From: Spongilla lacustris
Taxonomy: Eukaryota; Porifera; Demospongiae; Spongillida; Spongillidae
DNA length: 64,000 nt
Reading direction: 5' to 3'
Assembly (NCBI GenBank): GCA_949361645.1
Contig: OX442432.1
Coordinates: forward strand, 3,564,598 to 3,628,597
Shown in pieces: positions 61,202 through 64,000 of the stretch. The position numbers and the translations under genes are program-made. The stretch's first letter is position 1, and every line of letters starts with the position of its first letter. The notes beneath the pieces were generated by a model. The model was not told where the DNA came from and did not search any database. It was given only the letters and a program-made list of their open reading frames with translations.

Positions 61202-61345
61202 TGTTTAGGATCACGCGACAATTGTGTGGGTGTGGCCTGTATTTTGGAATGAGAACGTGTTTGTGAGTTAGAACGTGGAGTGCATTGAAGTTGTATCTGT
61301 GTGCATCGGATCAGTATTTAGGGCTAATCACCCCTCGGCGAAACA
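61202..61345 (+). repeat. 3' LTR of gypsy element 2
   Basis: 144 bases, preceded by a purine-rich tract (about 61187-61201) and followed directly by the TCCTT duplication. Confidence 0.95.
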
Positions 61346-63511
61346 TCCTTAGGTCATTTCCAAAGCTAACATCAGCTGGACCATCAGGGCTTCACATTCA
61401 ACACATGCATCAGAAGTGCCCCTTCAGACACCCATCCTCCAATCTTTGAGGGCTGTCATCAACCTCCTTGCAGCTGGCAGAGCTCCATCTGAGGTTTCCA
61501 CTTTCCTTGCTGGTGGTAGTTTAACTGCCCTTAACAAGTCTAAACTTGGTAGTCCCCTTGATGTCAGACCTATTGCTGTAGGTGAAAGCCTACGTCGCCT
61601 GACCAGCAAATGCCTTTGTGCTGTAGTGAAAGGGAAGGCAGCAGAGTTTTTCAAACCATACCAGTTTGGAGTTGCTTGCAGCAATGGAGCAGAGAAGATT
61701 GCCCATGGTCTGAGAGCTTGTGTTAACAAATATTGGCTTGATGATGACTTTGTTGTCCTAAAGGTGGATATGAAGAACGCCTTCTATATGGTCTCGCGGG
61801 GGGCTATCCTATCAGAGTGTAGCAAACACTTCCCTGAGCTGCTTCCTTGGGCCAGCTGGTGTTACAGTCAGCACCCCTTTCTGTGGCATCCTTTGGGCAC
61901 CTTACATTCGGAACAAGGGGTTCAGCAGGGTGATCCTCTTGGTCCCCTGCTTTTCTCCCTGGTTTTAAATAAGTTAGTGTCCGAAATCACCACTAATACT
62001 GCATGTGCTGATTTGTCCTACCATGCCTGGTACCTGGATGATGGTGTGCTGGCCGGTCCCAGGCCTGCTGTTCTTGAAGCTCTCTCCATCATACAAAAGC
62101 TAGGTCCTAGTCTTGGTCTCATTGTGAATGTTCCAAAATGTGAAATTTTTAGCACACATGATGTCAGCCCATTTCCACCAGAAATGAAAAGATCCCAAAC
62201 CCCTAATATCATCATCCTGGGCATCCCCATTGGTGACAAGGCATTTTGCTCCTCCTTCATTTTGGAGAAACGTGAAGAGGCCAAAGCTCTCCTGCTCAAA
62301 CTAGAGGAAGTAAGTGCAGTCGACCTGTATGTGGCCTTTTCCCTTCTACGTCAATGTGCGGGATTCTGCAAGCTGGCCCACCTTCCTCGCGGCACACCAC
62401 CCTCCCAAGCCATGTCAGCCCTCGAGGCCTTTGATTATGACATGCGGACAGCCTTTACCAAGTGCACAGCAGTTGACGTCAACCTCCAATCAGGCCTGGC
62501 AGCAGGCAGAGCTCAGCTTAGGCAGGTGTGGCCTGGGCATGCGCTCCCTGAGTCAGCATTCACCAGCAGCATACGTTGCCTCTCTGAGCTCCTCTGGTGC
62601 TGGTCCATTGTCCTGGGAACACCTTATCCATGCAGTAGATTTGTTTAACTCACTTGTTCCTTCATCTGAGGCGATCAGCATTGAAAATGTGTTGACATCC
62701 CCTATCCATCAGAAGGTGCTTTCCAACAAAATAGACAGCCACCGGTTTAATCTACTACTGGAGCAATCTTCTCCTGCAGATAGAGCACGCCTTCTCTCTG
62801 TCTCCTCCCCTCATGCTGCATCTTGGGTGTCAGTAATTCCCTCTGAGGGGCTAGGGGCTTCATCTCCAGCCTTCAGAGTTCCAGGTGGCCATCAAGGGGT
62901 GGCTGGGCCTAGACACCTCAGGTGGCTCAATTTGTCCCCTGTGTCTTGGAAAAGTGCTGGACCCCCTTGGCCATCATGCACTCACCTGCAAGCGTGGTGG
63001 AGATGTTGTAACCCGCCATAATAAACTGCGTGACACCCTTGCTGAGACCTGTCGCAGGGCCCACCTGAGTGTTAAGGTGGAGGCAGGAAGTAGCCTAACT
63101 CATGACCATAGCCACACTTGCCCTGCAGACATCCTAGTACCCAACTGGTCTTTGGGTAAGCCGGCAGCCTTTGACTTGTCTGTGACGTCACCGCTTAACT
63201 CCAATGTTTTACTTGAAGCGGGACTAGCAGCAGGTCAGGCTGCCAGAGCTACTGAGCTGAGAAAGCATGAAGAAAACGATGCCAAATGCAAGGAGCTAGG
63301 GTGAGTTTGTGTCCCCATGGTGGTTGAGGCATATGGTGCTTGGGGGGCAGAAGCAATGGAGTCTTTGGCACTTCTGGCCTCTCGCCTTGCGACCAGCTCC
63401 AACAGGGCTAAGGCTGTGGTCCTAGCTGAGCTATATGGCAGGCTGAACCTCTGCTTAGTTAGAGCCAACGCTGTAGCCATCTTCTCCAGATGTTTTGTCC
63501 CAGACCAGTAG
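61346..63511 (+). pseudogene. R2-like retroelement type A, RT and endonuclease part
   Basis: This continues the element right of gypsy 2. The longest open frame is 61416-62648: RT fingers (PLDVRPIAVGESLRRLTSK), motif A VDMKNAFYMVSRG, motif B QGVQQGDPLGPLLFSLVL, and motif C YLDD (codons 62031-62042). After a frameshift near 62580-62640 come a helical stretch and ASWVSVIPSEG; after another near 62880 come the knuckle CPLCLGK with HHALTC, RHNKLRDTL, and PADILVPNWSLGKPAAFDLS, a candidate PD...D endonuclease core. A third shift near 63304 leads to the tail LVRANAVAIFSRC and a stop at 63511. There is also a frame change near 61390, just after the insertion point. The whole element would have been about 1,150 residues, the size of R2-class proteins. 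It is broken and non-functional. Confidence 0.8.
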
Positions 63512-63660
63512 TAATAATAGGGTGTATTAAATATATATATTATTAAATGGCTATTTTCAAGCATAAAATCTACAGTTAAAAAATAGTTTATTGTTATTCA
63601 TAATTTATTATTATTATACACTTTGTAACAATACATAGATAGAATAATTAATTAATTAAT
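63512..63660. other. AT-rich spacer
   Basis: A short TA-rich and TTATTA-rich stretch between two retroelement fragments, probably including the 3' end of the type A element. No coding content. Confidence 0.5.
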
Positions 63661-64000
63661 ATGCGTCACTGTCCTCAACAACAAGGCAATCTTCGCTAGC
63701 AAAGGTGCCCAGGACTGAGACATCACTACCTCGCTGTACAGCTACAGCGAGGCGTTGAAGTAGATATGAAAAATATTGCACTTCCCTTGACACCTTACAA
63801 ACACGACAAGCAAGATCCTTTAGGAATGAAAGAGTCTGTTTCCAAACACACCCGATGTTTCTATGACAACTGGAGCAAACAGATACATATTCGGGTCCAT
63901 ATTTGAGTACTTGTCAGATTTCCTTCTCTCAGCTTGGTCAGCCACTGACCCTCTGCTATAAGGAGGTGCATAGGACACATGTTGCATCCCATATAACAAG
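63661..64000 (-). mobile_element. R2-like retroelement C-terminal fragment (type B tail), partial
   Basis: Reading from the right edge leftward on the minus strand: LVIWDATC, an Arg/Lys-rich helix, FAPVVIETSGVFG (frame change), SFLKDLACRVC, then LLQRLAVAVQRGSDVSVLGT. This parallels the tail at 42950-43300 block for block. It runs off the window and is frameshifted. Confidence 0.72.

Larger units (their letters stand above)
56972..61345 (+). mobile_element. Ty3/gypsy LTR retrotransposon 2 (4374 bp)
   Basis: Plus-strand element with 144-bp LTRs (56972-57115 and 61202-61345), TGTTTAGG...GAAACA, differing at two positions. Perfect TCCTT target duplications lie at 56967-56971 and 61346-61350. The tRNA-Leu-type primer-binding site TGGTGTCAGAAGTGGG follows the 5' LTR at 57116-57131, and the purine tract agagagaggggggA precedes the 3' LTR. 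It is a sister family of gypsy 1. A gag deletion and a frameshift near the pol end leave it damaged. Confidence 0.96.

Noticed and set aside
1..64000. CRISPR arrays, bacterial operons or ribosome-binding sites
   Set aside because: No spaced direct-repeat array is present and the gene structure is plainly eukaryotic.

Overview
The window is eukaryotic: genes carry many short introns with canonical GT/AG borders, and the content (an axonemal dynein, a double-FYVE protein, BEL/Pao and Ty3-type LTR elements, R2-like retroelements) points to an animal. AT-richness, very compact introns, the mix of retroelements and a striking excess of the palindrome TACATGTA suggest a marine invertebrate, possibly a sponge. 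That placement is inference; no rRNA, tRNA or organelle marker is present to settle it.

Left part (1-39412), conserved genes. A partial ACOT8-like acyl-CoA thioesterase exon enters at the left edge (minus). After about 4 kb of decayed repeats comes RTF1 (minus, 14724 to 5166), the Paf1-complex elongation factor. All 17 exons can be followed in phase to a 640-residue protein. Its intron 15 holds an intronless ankyrin-repeat gene on the same strand and a 1.36 kb foldback element. RTF1 shares a 112-bp divergent promoter with ZFYVE1/DFCP1 (plus, 14837-20513; 8 exons, 779 residues; B-box-like zinc fingers, P-loop domain, two FYVE domains). ZFYVE1 converges on an 18.5 kb axonemal dynein heavy chain gene (minus, 39412 to 20906) of the single-headed inner-arm type.

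Right part (39413-64000), a transposon graveyard with no host gene I can support. At least seven fragments of one retroelement superfamily recur on both strands. Each keeps part of a reverse transcriptase plus a CCHC knuckle and a restriction-like endonuclease-type tail, the layout of R2-like non-LTR elements. The least damaged copy (55679-63511) also shows a Cys-rich and C2H2 N-terminus. It is split by a young Ty3/gypsy element with perfect 5-bp target duplications (56972-61345). A sister gypsy element (49993-54573, minus) splits a piggyBac-like transposase relic. Shuffled BEL/Pao pieces (43960-46860) and a 957-bp nonautonomous DNA transposon nested inside one retroelement copy complete the region.

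The host genes link to separate processes: peroxisomal lipid metabolism, transcription elongation, ER/omegasome and lipid-droplet membranes, and cilia. The only apparent functional coupling is positional, through the shared RTF1/ZFYVE1 promoter and the gene nested in RTF1.
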